Part shown: piece after piece, positions 25,901 through 39,863 of the stretch
How positions within the stretch are numbered: position 1 is the first letter of the stretch
How the letters are laid out: the number at the start of each line of letters is the position of its first letter
DNA from: Multifurca ochricompacta
Lineage: Eukaryota > Basidiomycota > Agaricomycetes > Russulales > Russulaceae
Direction of reading: 5' to 3'
Length of the DNA stretch: 64,000 nt
Assembly: GCA_022496185.1 (NCBI GenBank)
Contig: WTXG01000004.1
Location: 868,001 to 932,000, forward strand
Program-made: the position numbers and the translations under genes
Notes under the pieces: model-generated
Told to the model about the DNA's origin: nothing
The model's database searches: none
What the model saw: only the letters and a program-made list of their open reading frames with translations

Positions 25901-28900
25901 GTCTCTCTCGACCGTGTTGACGATTTCCTACACAATGTGAGTTAGATTCTCATCATTTCCTCCGCCAACCGTTTGACGTCATGCCTCACAGACAGAGCTA
26001 TTGGATGAGTTTGCGGATGCTGAGAAAGGCTCTGAGCGCGTGATGTTGACTGATGCCTCGCACTTTGATCGGGACGTGATTGGCTTCCAGAATGCTAGCT
26101 TCACGTGGTCCAACGACGATGTCAACGATGGTGCCCTTACTCCATCTAGACGTAAGTTCACCCTACGTATACATGGCGAGTTGCTCTTCAAGCGGGGCTG
26201 CTTCAACCTCATTATTGGGTCAACCGGCTCTGGCAAAACATCCCTATTGATGGCATTATTGGGCGAGATGCACTTCATCCCCATGAGCCGGATGCTTGGT
26301 ATCACCTGCCAAGATCGGGTGGTATCAGCTACGCGGCTCAGGAATCTTGGGTTCAGAATGAAACCATCAGGGTAAGTTCATCAGTCTGTGCGGTGCTGTG
26401 CTCTTTCTAATCCAAGGAAGGATAACATCCTATTTGGCTCTCCGTACGATGAGGAGCGCTACAAGAAAGGTCTTTGTCCTCCTCTGTGGTTAAGCGGTGA
26501 TTTTAGCTAATGCCCTGGTAGTCATCTATCAGTGCGGTTTGCAGCGTGATCTCAGCTTGTTCGATGCTGGAGACAAAACTGAGGTCGGAGAGAAGGGCCT
26601 GACATTGAGGTAACGCAGCGGGAGGGCATCCACATACTCAAGATCCCCACTCAACTCTATTTGTCTCGCAGTGGTGGTCAGAAGGCCCGTGTCACCCTCG
26701 CTCGTGCAGTCTACTCTTCTGCTGAAATTATTATCTTGGACGATGTGAGTGCTTCGCTTCTCTAAGGAGGGTTCGCCCGGTATTAGGTATCTTACATCGC
26801 TACGCAAAAAGGTTCTCGCCGCATTGGATGTTCACACCGCCCGCTGGATCGTAGACAAGTGCTTCAAAGGCGATCTGATCCGCGGAAGGACCGTCTTGCT
26901 CGTCGTAAGTCAATGTCCTGTTCCGGTTTGGAAGATTTTGTCATTCTGTCATAGACCCACAACGTCGCAATGGTTAGCTCAATCGCGGACTACGTTATTT
27001 CCCTTGGCCTAGACGGCCAGGTAGTCAGCCGCGGTTCAGTATCGGACGCGCTCACGAAGGACAAGACACTAGCTACGGAACTTGCCGAAGGAGCACGGGC
27101 AATTAAGGACGACGAGAAGAAGATCGATCCTGAAGAACCCGACGAAGCAGCGAAGCAGGCTGATGGGAAATTGATCTTGGCTGAAGAGATCGCCGAGGGA
27201 CATGTCAGCTGGGGCGCATGTAATTATCGTTCACTTTGGCCACTTCCTCAGAGGAAACTCACCAGTGCACAAAAGTTAAGCTATTTATCGATGGTTTGGG
27301 TGGATCTTATGTCATCCTGTTCTGGAGTGTGTTCGTGGGCGGCTTACTAATTTGCGACACATTGATGACCGTGCAAACGTGGTTCATGGGATATTGGGCC
27401 GAGCAGTACGATATTTACCCCCCGGAGGAAGTCGCCATTGCATTGTAGGTGGATGCATCATTCGTTTTTTCCGCTTCTTCTGATATCTTTGCAGCTATCT
27501 CACAATCTATGGGATTATCTTGCTTGGAGCGATGGTCAGTTACACCACCGGTTCGGGGGCATACATTTTTGGTACCATCAGAGCTTCGAGATCAATTCAC
27601 CAAAATCTTATCGAGGCTGTATTGGGCACAACGCTGAGGTACGTTCCCAGGTCACCACTGTTGACCTCGACACCGATGATCTCCTTTGCCCTTCAGATGG
27701 TTGGATACGACCCCTACTTCCCGAGTGATCACTCGTGTTACTCAAGACATCCGTGCCTGTGAGTTTCTGGCTTTTTTCATCGTCTGAATCGAATTTCATA
27801 ATTCCCATTCCAGTGGATGGCCCGATATCTAATACCTTTGCGTGGTTCATCGAGATCTCGGCCACCATGCTGCTCAAGTTCGTCGCTGTGGTGTATCTCA
27901 CACCCATTTTCGTGATTCCAGCCACCGCCATTGCGGTTCTCGGAGCTTGGCTCGGTCAGGTGTACATGAGGGCACAGATGGCGATCAAGCGTGAGATGAG
28001 TAACGCTAAAGCTCCTGTCCTGGGTCACTTTGGCGCTGCGTCGCGGACTCGGTACGTCTGCTCTCTCGATACGATGTCACAAGACCAATCCGACTCACCG
28101 CCTCTTATAGCATCTATGCGTGCATATGGGGCTCAACTAGCGTTCCGTGAAGAGTCGTATAGGCGAATTGACAGGTACTCAGGGCTGGCGGTCCTTCTAC
28201 AACATGAACAGGCGAGTCGCGTTTATTTAGTAGAGTTTCATCCGCTTATTAAACTACTCCTGCAGATGGATCAGCTTGCGCGTCGACTTTTTGGGCGGAC
28301 TTTTTGCTGCAGGCTTGCGGCTTACTTGATCTACGTCCCCCGCGAGCGTGCACTTCCCTCAGACACCGGTTTCTCGCTTACCATGGCCAGTACGCATCTC
28401 AGTTTCCACCTTTACTCTTTCTTGTCGTTAATGCCTGGCTCCAAGTTGGATTCAGCGGCATGATTCTCTGGTGGGTGCGCATATTTAACGACTTTGAAGT
28501 CAATAGTAAGGATACATGCACCGCTTGGACTCACCTCTTTTGACGATTCTGACGATTTTCTTGTCCCCAGGCAACAGGTAAACAGCTCTATCCTTGAATA
28601 AACGTGAAGGAAATTCTCATCAGCGCCATAGCTTGGAACGCATGCACTCCTACGTCAACATTGAGCAAGAGGTCAAGCCAAGCAAGGAAGGTATTCCACC
28701 TGCGTACTGGCCAGCAAGTGGGGACTTGAGAGTTGAGCAGCTATCTGCGCGTTATTCCCTCGTGCGTTGCCATTTCGCCGTGGTATTCGCTCCTTATGCC
28801 ATGCACCGTAATCAGGATGGACCGAAGGTCTTCACGACTTATCCTTCCATATCAAGTCGGGAGAACGGTTGGTGTCGGTGAGTACTGACTAAGGGCATAT

Positions 28901-29994
28901 CTGGCAGGCATCCATTGACTGGCGGCTAGTCGGTCGCACAGGAAGTGGCAAGGTATTTGAATTTCCTTACTTCCTTTTTCTTGAGACTTAACATTAAACA
29001 GAGCTCTTTGACGTTGTCACTACTACGCTGCATCTTCACGGAAGGCAATGTATACTACGACGGCAAACTCACAAGCTCTATCAACCTGGACGCGCTTCGC
29101 ACAAACATCACCATCATCCCCCAAACGGTGAGAGACGGCACGCACGTTGATCTACTTTTTATCTCACTGGACTGCTCCCAGCCTGAACTATTGAGCGGCA
29201 CCTTGAGAGAAAACCTCGATCCATTCTCGCAACACGACGATGCTACACTTAACGGAGCTCTGCGTGCTTCTGGGTTATTCTCTTTGCAGAGCGATGACGA
29301 CGAGGGCCGACTCACGCTCGATAGCCAAATTGCGAGCGGCGGGACCAATCTCTCTGTGGGTCAACGACAAATATTGGCGTTAGCGCGGGCAATCGTGCGC
29401 GGCAGCAAGCTACTCATCCTCGACGAAGGTGACTCTTAACTTCCCCTTTTGCGTTGGCTTTTTGTTACCTGTACTAAAATTTATATCCGTTCTCAGCTAC
29501 ATCTGCTATCGGTATAGGACTCCCCCAGGGGTTTTTTTTTTCGTTCGAGGGCAGTCATGTGGGTTAACGCGGAACTCTTGCAGATTACAAAACGGATACC
29601 ATCATTCAGACATCGCTTCGGAACGAGCTCAAAGGCGACGTGACCTTGATCACGGTCGCACATCGTCTGCAAACAATCATCGACGCAGATAAAGTTGTAC
29701 GTAACCTTTTTATCCATGTTATATACAACGGCCAAAATACTAAATGAGCGCCCGTCATGGGTATATGTCATGACAGATGGTCTTGGACACAGGTCGCATC
29801 GTGAGTGTTGTCCTCCTCTTACAAATGGGGCTCATTAATATTTGAACCTCATCTACCTTCAGGTTGAGTTTGACAAGCCTAGCGAACTCTTGAAGATTGA
29901 GAATGGCAGGTTCCGTTCCTTGGTTGATGAGAGCGGCGATAGGGATCTACTTTATGCAATGGCTAACAAGGCGGGGACGACGACGTCCGGATGA
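22971..29994 (+). CDS. ABCC-type ABC transporter
   Basis: Full-length ATP-binding cassette exporter of the fungal ABCC/MRP group, expected in the plasma or vacuolar membrane. ATG 22971 starts MMDQVVLNTVDASFQKD. A TMD0-like N-terminal part (FALASIVVLVLQATF and later helices) comes first. NBD1 has Walker A GSTGSGKTS (26217-26243), signature LSGGQKARVTLARAV split by an intron, Walker B IIILDD (about 26735) and switch His in THNV. TMD2 follows (27290-28500). NBD2 has Walker A VGRTGSGKSS split by an intron near 28960-29000, signature LSVGQRQ (29350-29370), Walker B LLILDEAT and the H-loop in ITVAHRLQTI. Over twenty introns. One base appears missing in the CCCC run at 24695-24698 and another near 26289. 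Confidence 0.88.
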
Positions 29995-30811
29995 AGATAA
30001 AAAAAAGATAGTGGGTACACTAGACCTTTTTTCTTTTTCTTTTTCTTCTTTTTTCTTCATGTAATTTTTTATAGAACATGTTATCTTGTCTATTCGAGCA
30101 GAGCAGAAACTCACCCACATTTAACTAATAAAACTTTTTTTTTCCGTATTTTTGCACACCAAGTACGAATTTTTGATGTGACCTTAAACGGTAGCCAAAT
30201 AGTCAAAAACATTGTGCCCGCACGGGCATTCCAAAATTCTTGTTGATGACCTTAGCCAACTAGTTTACAAGTTTACAAGATGCCCAGCGAAATCCCCAAT
30301 CATTACGGTGGGGTGAGGCGGACGCGCATGGGCGTACAAACACGCGAAGTTAAAAAAGAGTGCAGAGGCAAAGGCAACGGCGTAGAGATTTGGAAGTGAA
30401 TGTGTGTGTGTATGTATGCTTGCGTGTGTATATACGGAGGCAAAGGAGAGGAGGTAACACATGATGATGAGATGAGAAAATGCGTAGTTGTAAAAAACAA
30501 GTCCAGTAAAACAACAAAAAAATCATTCTACTCTTAATCGTGATCGTATGCAAAAGGAGAAAAAAAAAACATTGGGTGGGGGGGGGAAGGGAAGAAAAGG
30601 TATCAATAGACAAGCACAATGAAACGCAAATTGGTGGGTAGGATAGTAGGAAGCATATAGTCGTGGGAGGGGGTCTCACAAAAAGAAAAAAGAAAACACA
30701 TACAATCGCAAGTCGAGATGGGTATGAAGCGTGACGGCTTGCTTGAAAAGAACGAAGTGGGTGTAGGGGCGGGGGGAAACCTTTTGGGCGACGCTCTTCG
30801 TTTTATGTTTT
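29995..30811. other. Convergent intergenic region
   Basis: Spacer between the 3' ends of the ABC transporter and the kinase gene. It holds T-rich runs (30027-30060, 30130-30150), a TGTGTATGTATG tract near 30400-30430 and A- and G-homopolymers near 30560-30590. No gene was seen. Confidence 0.6.
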
Positions 30812-33800
30812 TTATTGAATAGCACAACTAGATGACGACGCTTTCGACTCGCCACGACCACGCCTTGTCCGATGCTGCGTATTCTGTTCGCGTTCTTGTT
30901 CCTGCTCTCGCTCTTTCTCTTTTTGTCGTGATGAAATCGCCAAACCACGAAAACCATCCGCCACAATCGAAGTATCCGAATAAATGCTCATGCCGGCACC
31001 ATCAACATCCGCGGACGACTCCGTCGCACCCAAAGATGGATCTACACGAGCGGCACGACTTGACATGCTCTCCGCAGCAGTTTGCATGCTTCGCATGCTA
31101 TTAGATTGTGGCGAGCGAGGAGAGGAAGAACCAATGCTTGAAATTGAGTGTGGGCGCTCTCTCGTATGCATGAGCGTGGGCCCATGCGGGTCCTTCTGGC
31201 GAGTCAGGATGATAGACAGTTTCCGTCGTATGATGTTGCCCTCTGGCAACACTGACTTGATCTGGTGGTGTTGGAGGGCCGTAGCGACAGGAGGGGTAGC
31301 GGCAGCAAGAGAGACGGACGAATTGGAGTGCGTCGGGTCCGGAGTGAGCGAAGCGCGGGAGCGCTTAAATGGCAAGAGGACCTTGTACGCTACAGGTGGG
31401 TGAGGAGATGAAGAGGCTGATAACTGCGGTGAGCTCGTACGCTCGCGGTCTAGACTGCCCCGCGAGGAGCTTGCGCCAAACCCGTCTGAGGTGGGGCCCG
31501 CGGGGTGCGGTAAGCGCGGAAACATGTCAGAGGGGCTCCCGCGATCCGCAAACGGCCAGAGTAGCTTGGACCGAAGATCGCACGTTGGCGGTGCGCGCGC
31601 AGCACACTTTGAGTGAGCGATAAGGCTACAATGAGAACACAGCACCGCGCCCTTTTTCACAGGTTCCACGCAGACCCGACAGCTGACGGCTAAGCGAGCG
31701 AAAAAGAAATCAATCAGCCCCGTCTGGTCTATTTCATCGTTAAAATAGAGAAAAAACGCACGTTTACTGAAGGTCGTTTTCACAAACGTATGCTCGCGCA
31801 TTGCGAACAGGTCTGGTTCAGCCTGCGGCAACTCAGGTAGGATGGGCGATGCGCTGACGAAAGAACGACGGCCTGGCGAGCTCGACAATACCATGTCATC
31901 CGCGCGTGCAAATTCAGGGACGGCCGCATCGACAAGGTCGAGGTTTGCTATGAGCTGGCGCGTCACATCATTCTTTTGCAGATCAGCGCTCACTCGTCGG
32001 AGGAACGGGATGCTATCTTGCGGCCGGAGGTCCTGCATGCCCCAAACCCGCGGCCCCTCAGATCCTATCAGACAATTGGCATTCACGTCACTTACCTTGT
32101 TCAGACCCCAATGATTCTTCAACCACTCATGCTCAAACAGCTCTTCGGCACTCGGCCGCTGCGCCGGGTCCTTATGGAAACACTCTTTGAGAAACCCAGC
32201 GAGTGGACCAGAAAAGCGTTCAGGAATCGGCGGGCAATCATCTTCGACTATCCGGAACATCACTGTCGTGTTTGTCCAGAAAAAAGTCTAAGATTAGCAC
32301 ACTGATAATGCGATTGCGCAACAACAGCAGGCCTCGAACGCACCTGTCATGGTATTCGCAATATCTCCATACGGCGGGCGTCCCGTCAGCAACTCAATGA
32401 CAGTACATCCAAGAGACCAAATATCGGATTTCGTCGATGCGCCCTTGAGCTCGATGACCTCAGGTGCCATCCAATTTGGCGTGCCAGCGACATCCTTGAT
32501 CTCGCGTTCCATCGCGCGTAGGTTCAGTGATACGCCAAAGTCCGAAAGCTTCACGTTCCCATTCTTTGTCGTGAGTATGTTTGCCGCCTTGAGATCGCAG
32601 TGCACGACGTCGCTCCGGTGGAGGTAGTCCAAACCCTCGAGAATCTTGACCACGTAGCTGGCCACCAACTTCTCGTTCAGCTTGCCAAACGCCTTGAGCA
32701 ATTGTCCAAGCGACCCGTTCTCGGCGTATCTGCACGTGATATACGCAGCAAGATCAGAGCTAAGTATAAACAAACTACGCAGCAGCCGGCCAATAACCAG
32801 TGAATGGCGCAGCGCAGCATAAAAAGGACGTACTCGAGTACGATGCTGAGAGTATTCTCATCCCTGGCCATTCCCTCATACTTGACAATACTCGGATGCG
32901 ATAACCGCTTGACGAGGTCAACCTCCCGCATAAGCTGCGCAATCTCTTCCTCCTTCAGGCCCTCCAGCCCGATCCGCTTCACTGCGACCATCTGCCCCGT
33001 GTTCAAATTGAGTGCGCGATATACGGCCCCGAACTGCCCACGTCCAATGCAGTTGCCAAGTTGCTGTCAAACCCATTCAAAATCAGCCTCCTCCCCCCCA
33101 AAAAAGAGATCGAGACGGGACTCACAAAATGAGTTGGCGCCTTGCCTTCCTCTCTTACGACTAATGTCTGTCTCGACACGCTTCCCTCCGTAGCATCGCG
33201 CGCCATCAAATCGCTAGCGCTCGCATGACCCGTCGACGCAACGCCAAGATTGACCATGCTCTCAAAGCGCGATCGGCGCGGCTTGGCACCAAACTCGTCA
33301 TACGAACTCGGCCGTGGCCGTCGGCGAGAGCTCGCACCGTCCACCTCGCTCTGAAACCGGCCACGTGGGAGCAGTGGTGGTGGGGTGGAGCTATTGACGT
33401 TGCCAGAAGCAGAGCCAGTCGCTGATCCAGAACCGGAGCCTGTACTATGCTCTGCGGATGGTACCCGCTCAACCGAATCGGACAAAGGTGACGAAGGTGA
33501 GTTCAAAGAGCTCGGGGAGGGGACATGCTCCCCCGAAACGGCGCGCGGAAACGGTATCGCAATGAACGAGTCGCTATCGCCTCCGCTACCCTCGGGACTG
33601 CTCCGCCTTGGAACATAAATCCCATTCCTTTGTCCAGCTATCCCATTGCGTGTACTGTTGCGGCGCAGCGCCACGCGCCCGCCGGGCGGCGCGAGGCCCG
33701 AACCGAGGGCGGTGGTGTCTGGACTAGAGTCTCGGCGGAGGAGCGAATCCTTGGGAGCAAGTACCGGTGCGTCGACGCTGTGTCGCGCGCGGTGTGTTGG

Positions 33801-36800
33801 TCGTCGTACAACGAGGGGTTGCAGCTGCGCCTCAAGACTATGCGGCGGAGAAGCTGACGCCGACAGGGCGGTGGCAGTGCCGTTTTCCCTATCACCGAGT
33901 TCCACAATCGCGAAGTCATCGTCGTCGTTCCTGATGGCGTCTGCAGACAAAGTCAGCGACGATGGGGAAGGCTTCCTGATCGCGATTGGGCGCGATGGCA
34001 CGTAATTCTGCGCCTGAAGCGTGTCGAGGAAGTCGTCTGGCCACTTGCCCTTACCCAGCTTAATGGGTTGCATACGCTCGCCTGCTGCAATACTCTTTTG
34101 CGCCACGCCGCCGCCACCAGTCAAGAGTTCTTCAGATTCTTCGACAACTCGTAAAAGGTCAACGGGCACCGTCTCGCTTGGCTTTCGTTCGCGCGGACGC
34201 ACGGGATTCTCGAGGCTACGTCTACGGGCATTGAGTGTGATGCCACCACCGGGATTTGGGCTGTTGCTGCTGTAGTTATTTCCATCGCTACTGGCGTTAC
34301 CGAAGATGTCATTGCAGGCTACCATAGATGCGGCAGTTGCGCTACCCTCCGCGCGCGTCATGCTCGGCCACTCGGATGGCACAAACGACGTCGCCTCGGT
34401 CGTGACAGTCCTAATCGTGCCAAACTTGCCAAATGCACCAGAGCTGCGTACGTTACCGATTCCGGCGTCAAGCAGGCTCGAGTAAGTGCTAGTGTCAGTG
34501 ATATTGCTGGATGCTATGGACTGGTTTGTCGTCGAGTCAGCGATGGACACGCGTGCAGACTCTCCAAAGGAAGGCGCGAGTGGTGAATCACCAATGAGTG
34601 AGCGCTCGGAAGGCCATGATCGAATGGGAGAGCGTGATGGAAGGATCGGTGGTACCTCATCGCGGTCGCTGTTCCTGGTCGGCGTATCACGCCCATCTGT
34701 CTCTGTGCCAAGCGCCGTACCTGCATCACTGACGAAGTAGCATCGTCTGAACTATCAACTTGCGACGTGAGAAGCCCGGCAGATGGTGGCGTCCGACGCC
34801 TTGTGTTGTCCCGAGAGGGAGACTGCGATAAATGCGATGGTAAGGGTGCAGACAAGTTTGGCGAGGACATGACTGCACGCGAAGATGAGCCAGTACGATA
34901 TGGGGAGCCAAGGATCCCGTTTCCGTTTGCGCTTGCATTCGCGACAGATGTGTTAATGAACTTGAGGTTACCTCCTCCCCGCAAAAGACGAGATTGTGTC
35001 GGTACGGGCGTCTCTGCCCACTTGACAAGAGCAATGATAGTCTTTGCCACGCGTGCGAGGCAGTCGGACGTGCCTTCAATGAGATCGTCGCGTAGAAAGA
35101 GGTCCTCGGGTGGGAGACCGTTGGCTGAGCACGATGCAAGGAACTTGGTTACGTTCGAAGTGCGGAGCTTGCCGTCCTCACGCGGGTCGATCCGTGCAAT
35201 TGACCCCGGCCGCAACTTGTTCATAAGTCTAGTAATGAATTCATAGAAGAAGCGTTAACATTCCGCTCCATCACACGCGGTAACCAAGGAGAACAAAGAA
35301 CACTCACTGACAGAGGACATAGCCATCTCGTAACGCCTCCGTGAACAACCTCCGTTCCCTCTCTTCCCCTGCTGCACTAGCCCCCATTACCCCAAGTTGG
35401 GTCGCACTCCCATTCGAAGAGGCACCACTTCTCCCCCAAATACGCTCGAGTCGGGCGAGGGCTCGCATGCGCACTTCAACTTCGTCGGCCTCGCGTACAG
35501 CCAGACTAGAGCTCTGCCCTGGCCTCAACATCTCCTTACAGAGAACCGAAGTGGCTGTTCGTACCGCCTCACGATGCATTGGGTTATAAGGGCCTGAGTG
35601 CGAGAGAGACGTGGTGGAGCCGTTCGTGTGGCGCGTCAGAGGGGGGGTGGCAGGAGAGACTGGGTGCTGGTGATGTTGATGGTGGGTCGGGGAAATGGCA
35701 CGAGGACGGCTGGGTGTGGTTGGAGATGAGGCGCGCGGAAGGGCAGGTGAGGGTGATCGGCGGTCTATAGACGATCTCCGGATCGCGTTGGTCGAGTAGG
35801 ATGGAGGGTAGTTTAGATTGGAAGTGGAGGCAGAGGTGAAGCCGCGCGGAGTGACGACGCGAGGCGGTGGTGGGGAACGAGTACGAGGTGAATTCGGGCT
35901 TTTCTGGCGGGACGTTGACGGACCTGATGGTGGTTGATCTAGGGAAGTACGAGCAGCAGCAGTACTGGCAGAGGTGCGCTTTCCCAGCGGTTGTCGAGAG
36001 GATGACGCCCGAGTGGGAGTGCCAGGGGGACTTACAGGCTCTCGACTGCCAGGCCGAGTCGGAGTGGACGGAGCGGGAGAAGAAGAAAGTGTGAAGCGGT
36101 CAAAGGATGGTGTGGAGGGTGAAGAAGGTAAAAGAGGGTCAGGACGTGATTTTCTAGGGCGAGGTGAGGGAGATGCAGGAGAATTGGCATTCCCGACAGA
36201 AGGACGCTTTGGAGAGAGCGGGGCGGGCGCGCTTATAATCGGACGGTTAGGTGATGGTGATGAAGAAGGAGAAGAGGGGGAAGAAAATGTGTGCGAAGAA
36301 AGTTGTAAAGCAGGTGAGGAGAATGAAGCCTGTCTTAGTGAAGGGGTAACAAAGCTCGTGAGCCCAGCTAAGCGAAACCGGTGTTGATCTCTGCCAGATT
36401 CTGAAGGAAGCCTATCTTGACTGGCAAGATCTTCATCAATATTATAAGACGGCTCTATAGGGGCCCTCGATAATAATTCTGTAGCCGACTCTTTCCTTGT
36501 ACGGCGTAAGGCGACCTTGGTCTCGAACCGCTTGAATATCCCGGTCCGCTCTTTAACAACTTCTCTAGCCATAACCTCGGTTACTTTGACCTCGGTTGTT
36601 TCTTTGCAGCCGTGACTATCATCTTTGGCCGTGATAGTGGCCAAATCATCACCGGCCGGTAAAGGAACTGTATTACTCAATTTTCCCTTGGACCGAGTCG
36701 CGGATCGGATAGTCTGTTCAAACGGAGAGCGGAGTAAGCGCTTAAATGTCTTCGGTGCCGACTCTGATGAAGGTGACGACGACGACGATGACATTATGTC

Positions 36801-37049
36801 TATTGAGGTTGAATGGCCCTTGTGTGTAGACTTTGAACGGGTAGTAGGTGATGGTTGTGCTGGTTGTGCTGGTGATTGTGGCTGCAAGCGTGAGGATGTA
36901 GAAGTGGATGCCATGGAGGTGGACGGGTAAACAAAAGTCGAAGCGGCAACAGAAGGGGGGCCAGAATTTACGGCCATACGAGAGGAGACCACGCGGAGGG
37001 GGGTTGAAACGGGGGAACTGATGTTCGATGTTACAGCGGCGGCAGCCAT
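30812..37049 (-). CDS. CH-domain, Cdc7/Cdc15/SepH-type kinase with C1 domain
   Basis: Very large protein (about 1,900 residues). From ATG 37049 a Ser/Pro-rich disordered region of about 480 residues precedes a calponin-homology domain split by an intron at about 35222-35305: [17 protein letters not shown] joins [13 protein letters not shown], then [20 protein letters not shown] and [13 protein letters not shown]. After a second disordered region comes a STE-type kinase: [56 protein letters not shown] and [15 protein letters not shown], as in S. pombe Cdc7 and SepH of the septation network. It is an HCD (non-RD) kinase. A C1 zinc domain follows at about 31800-31590. The CH and kinase parts share one frame if one base is added at 34730/34731; the frame downstream of that point has no ATG of its own before the kinase. 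Confidence 0.78.
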
Positions 37050-39863
37050 GTGCGATTCATGTGAGTTGCAATGATTGTTGCGTGGCTGAACGTGACAAAA
37101 GGGAGGGAAGAGTGGAAAGGGTGTTGGGAGTGCAAAAAGGATGGGATGGCGTCAGATGTCTGGGAGTCTGGGAGAGATGGGACAGGATCAATGAGTGTCG
37201 TCGTCGCGTTACGCGTTAAAGAAGGGGTGAATGAGACCCTCTGGGTGAAGGAGGGGGCGGATGAGTGAATGGATGGATGAGTGAATTGAATGAGTGAATG
37301 TATGCGTGTGTATCTCAAGTGGGGGAAGTGGGGTGAGGTTGGGTAGTCTCCAGTGAGGTGAGGAAGGGTAGGTTGGTCGATGGAAGGCAAGTGAAAGTGA
37401 AAGAAGCGACGATAAGATTACCTTTAGGACCCGGTACACGGCTTGACTGGGGAAAAGGGAAGAGGCCAGTAAGGCAACGGGAACCAGGAATGGACTATGG
37501 GTCTGGGGAAAGAGAAGGGAAGAGAACAGGTCAATCAGACACAGATACGCGTACGCGCGAGTCGAAGAGGCGCACCGAGCAAGAGCAAGAATTGACACTG
37601 TGTGAATATCCTATCCCAAATGTGATAATCGTGAAAAGCCCCCGAGCCAGGCCAGAAGGAAAGGGATGGGGAAAGGGTATGAGAGGGAAGAGGAGAGGAA
37701 AGGGGAGGGGAAAGAGAAGGAAGCGACCTTGTCTCTATTGCATGCACCTGTAAAACTACAACAACGTGCACCTCCCATCTATGATAATTTGTATCTCATT
37801 TGCATTTGGGCGGGCAGGCGGGCGGGCGGATGATGGAATGTCAATAATATAATCAATATCAATAAAAATAATACCCACCCACCCATACACATACACCATG
37901 TGCGCCACGCCCCACACGCCAAAAAGAGATATACGCCTAACGCCCCTTGTCACCGTCTCTTCTTCTTCCTCTTCTTGGTCCTCTTCCTCTTCTTCCCCTT
38001 CATCCCCTTCCAACAACCCGATAAAATCTTTTTTGATGAATTACACTTGGAAATTTTTTGATTTTTGTCATTCGGTCACCCGTGAAGTTATCCCCGGTAA
38101 TAATGTAATGTAATGTAATCCCATAAAAAGGTAAAACAGCCAATCCGGATCGCCCCAACTCCCGATAAGTCATTTCCGGGACAAAGGCGCATCTCCACCC
38201 GGTAGAACTTCCCGTGATCCCGTGAAGCTGAGCTGATATATACACCTGCACCCTATCAACTTCCCGGTTGAACCCCACAAAACTCAGCAGCAGCACCACT
38301 GATAATGTTCCACCTGCCAGGGACTCCCCGGCGGGTCTCAGTCACCTGTTAGCATAAAGTACAAGACTCTGACGAGTAAGGAATGACGCATCCGATGACG
38401 TTTGGTTCCAATCTATAGCATCCTAGCTCGCCTTCCCATCTCTTCTTGTCTCTTGTCTTGTCAGCCACAGGCTCATGCCTGCCATAATTAATTATTCATT
38501 ACCCATTCCCCCGGGGGCCCTCATATTTTCATATTAGGTTCACTTCCGTCCGCCTCCACATCCTCCCCTTCGCCCCTCCCGCCAAAACCCAACCCATTAC
38601 GAGCACTCTCAATTTACCTACCACCCTCCAAAATGGCACGTATACCCGCTCATCTTCACCTCTCTCCCCCAACAAAGATGCGCCACAGGTTACCGTACCT
38701 TTTTTTTCACGCATTTACGCACGTTCACAGACAGTGGAGTATCTTTACGAACCGCCTCGAGAAGAGACAGAGCCAGTTGGAGTTTATTGCGCGATGTTGC
38801 GCGAAGTGCGGAATCAAGGCTTCCCCCTCTGATTCGGGACGGTCATTCCGCGCTCCCCCGCGCTCCCCCCCAAAAGGTGTCTACTTTATTTGCCACTTGC
38901 CACAATCTGTTCTGATCTCTGCTCCAGAAAATTGGCGCTAATATCACGTGGTGGCCACATACGATCACACTTTATCATTTTTGGCGGCATGTGCGGCATG
39001 TGCAAAAACAAAAAAACCGGCCTGGGTGCATATAACGTAATGCGCTAACAGCGCGCGATGATTCGTGGCTGCGGCGGGACAGGGGGCGGTGTCGGGGGGG
39101 TAAGCCTTTAAATCCAACTTCAAGGGATGTATAGACCGTGGGTATCATCGGTGTGAACCACACTCACGCTTTTCATAAGAGTAGAAGTTCACATGGAAAA
39201 ACATCGACTTCGCGACAGTTTTTTGATCATATCGAAGGAGAACAGAATTCTTCCCTGGAATAGTGATAAGGAGAGGAAGCGGCTCGAATGTGATCGCTCC
39301 CTACCGAGAATTTCGAGCTCATGAGTATTAGTGTATATTTATAAGTGTTGCGTTAGAGCGGGGGAAGAGAACCGATCCCTCAGCGTGGTGTTGGTGTTCA
39401 TACAAGAAGACACACGCACTGGATGAGTCGCATGTCCCGGGGTTAAGGGAAACCGTGAAATTTTTTTGAGCTATATCAAAAGTGGAGAAGCGCTGATACT
39501 TCGGGAATTATCGGTGGCTTTTCAATGATGATGACCTAAACATTCCAGCGCTTTGGGGGAGTGAGTCGGTGAGTCGAAGAAAGAAAGGGCGAGATTGTGG
39601 CGTGAGAACAAATGAGCCCAAGACTGAGTTATAACCTTATTTATTTTCATTGAGCGCAGGTGGCAACTGGCGGGTGACTGACCCTAAGGCGGACAAGCGG
39701 ACAGTGGCGACCGATCGATAACCAACCAACCACAGACGACGACGACCGAGCCTAAGTCTAAGTCATCACAAGGACTATCCGCTATCCGCGAACCCGTGTT
39801 TCTTTCTTTTCTTTTCTTTCTTTTCTTTCTTTTTCAGTTTTTTCTTTTTTGTGTAGAGCAGTC
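37050..39863. other. Large divergent intergenic region
   Basis: 2.8 kb between the divergent kinase and Bye1-like genes. It holds GA/GGGAA-rich DNA (37640-37730), ACCC and CGGG runs near 37800-37890, a TCTTCC-rich tract (37960-38005), four tandem TAATG units near 38100-38118 and a TTTCTTTTC pyrimidine tract (39800-39845) directly before the Bye1-like start. Open frames such as one starting at 38633 show no family signature. No gene can be supported. Confidence 0.5.

Noticed and set aside
34731..34731. Split into two genes, a CH-domain protein and a separate kinase
   Set aside because: The downstream frame is open up to 34731 and has no ATG before the conserved kinase part; one added base joins the two without gap. 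Kept as one gene with a caveat.
33225..36930. Long plus-strand frames opposite the kinase gene
   Set aside because: They are antisense to Ser/Pro-rich coding DNA, have no domain or intron signals and follow from its GC-rich codons.
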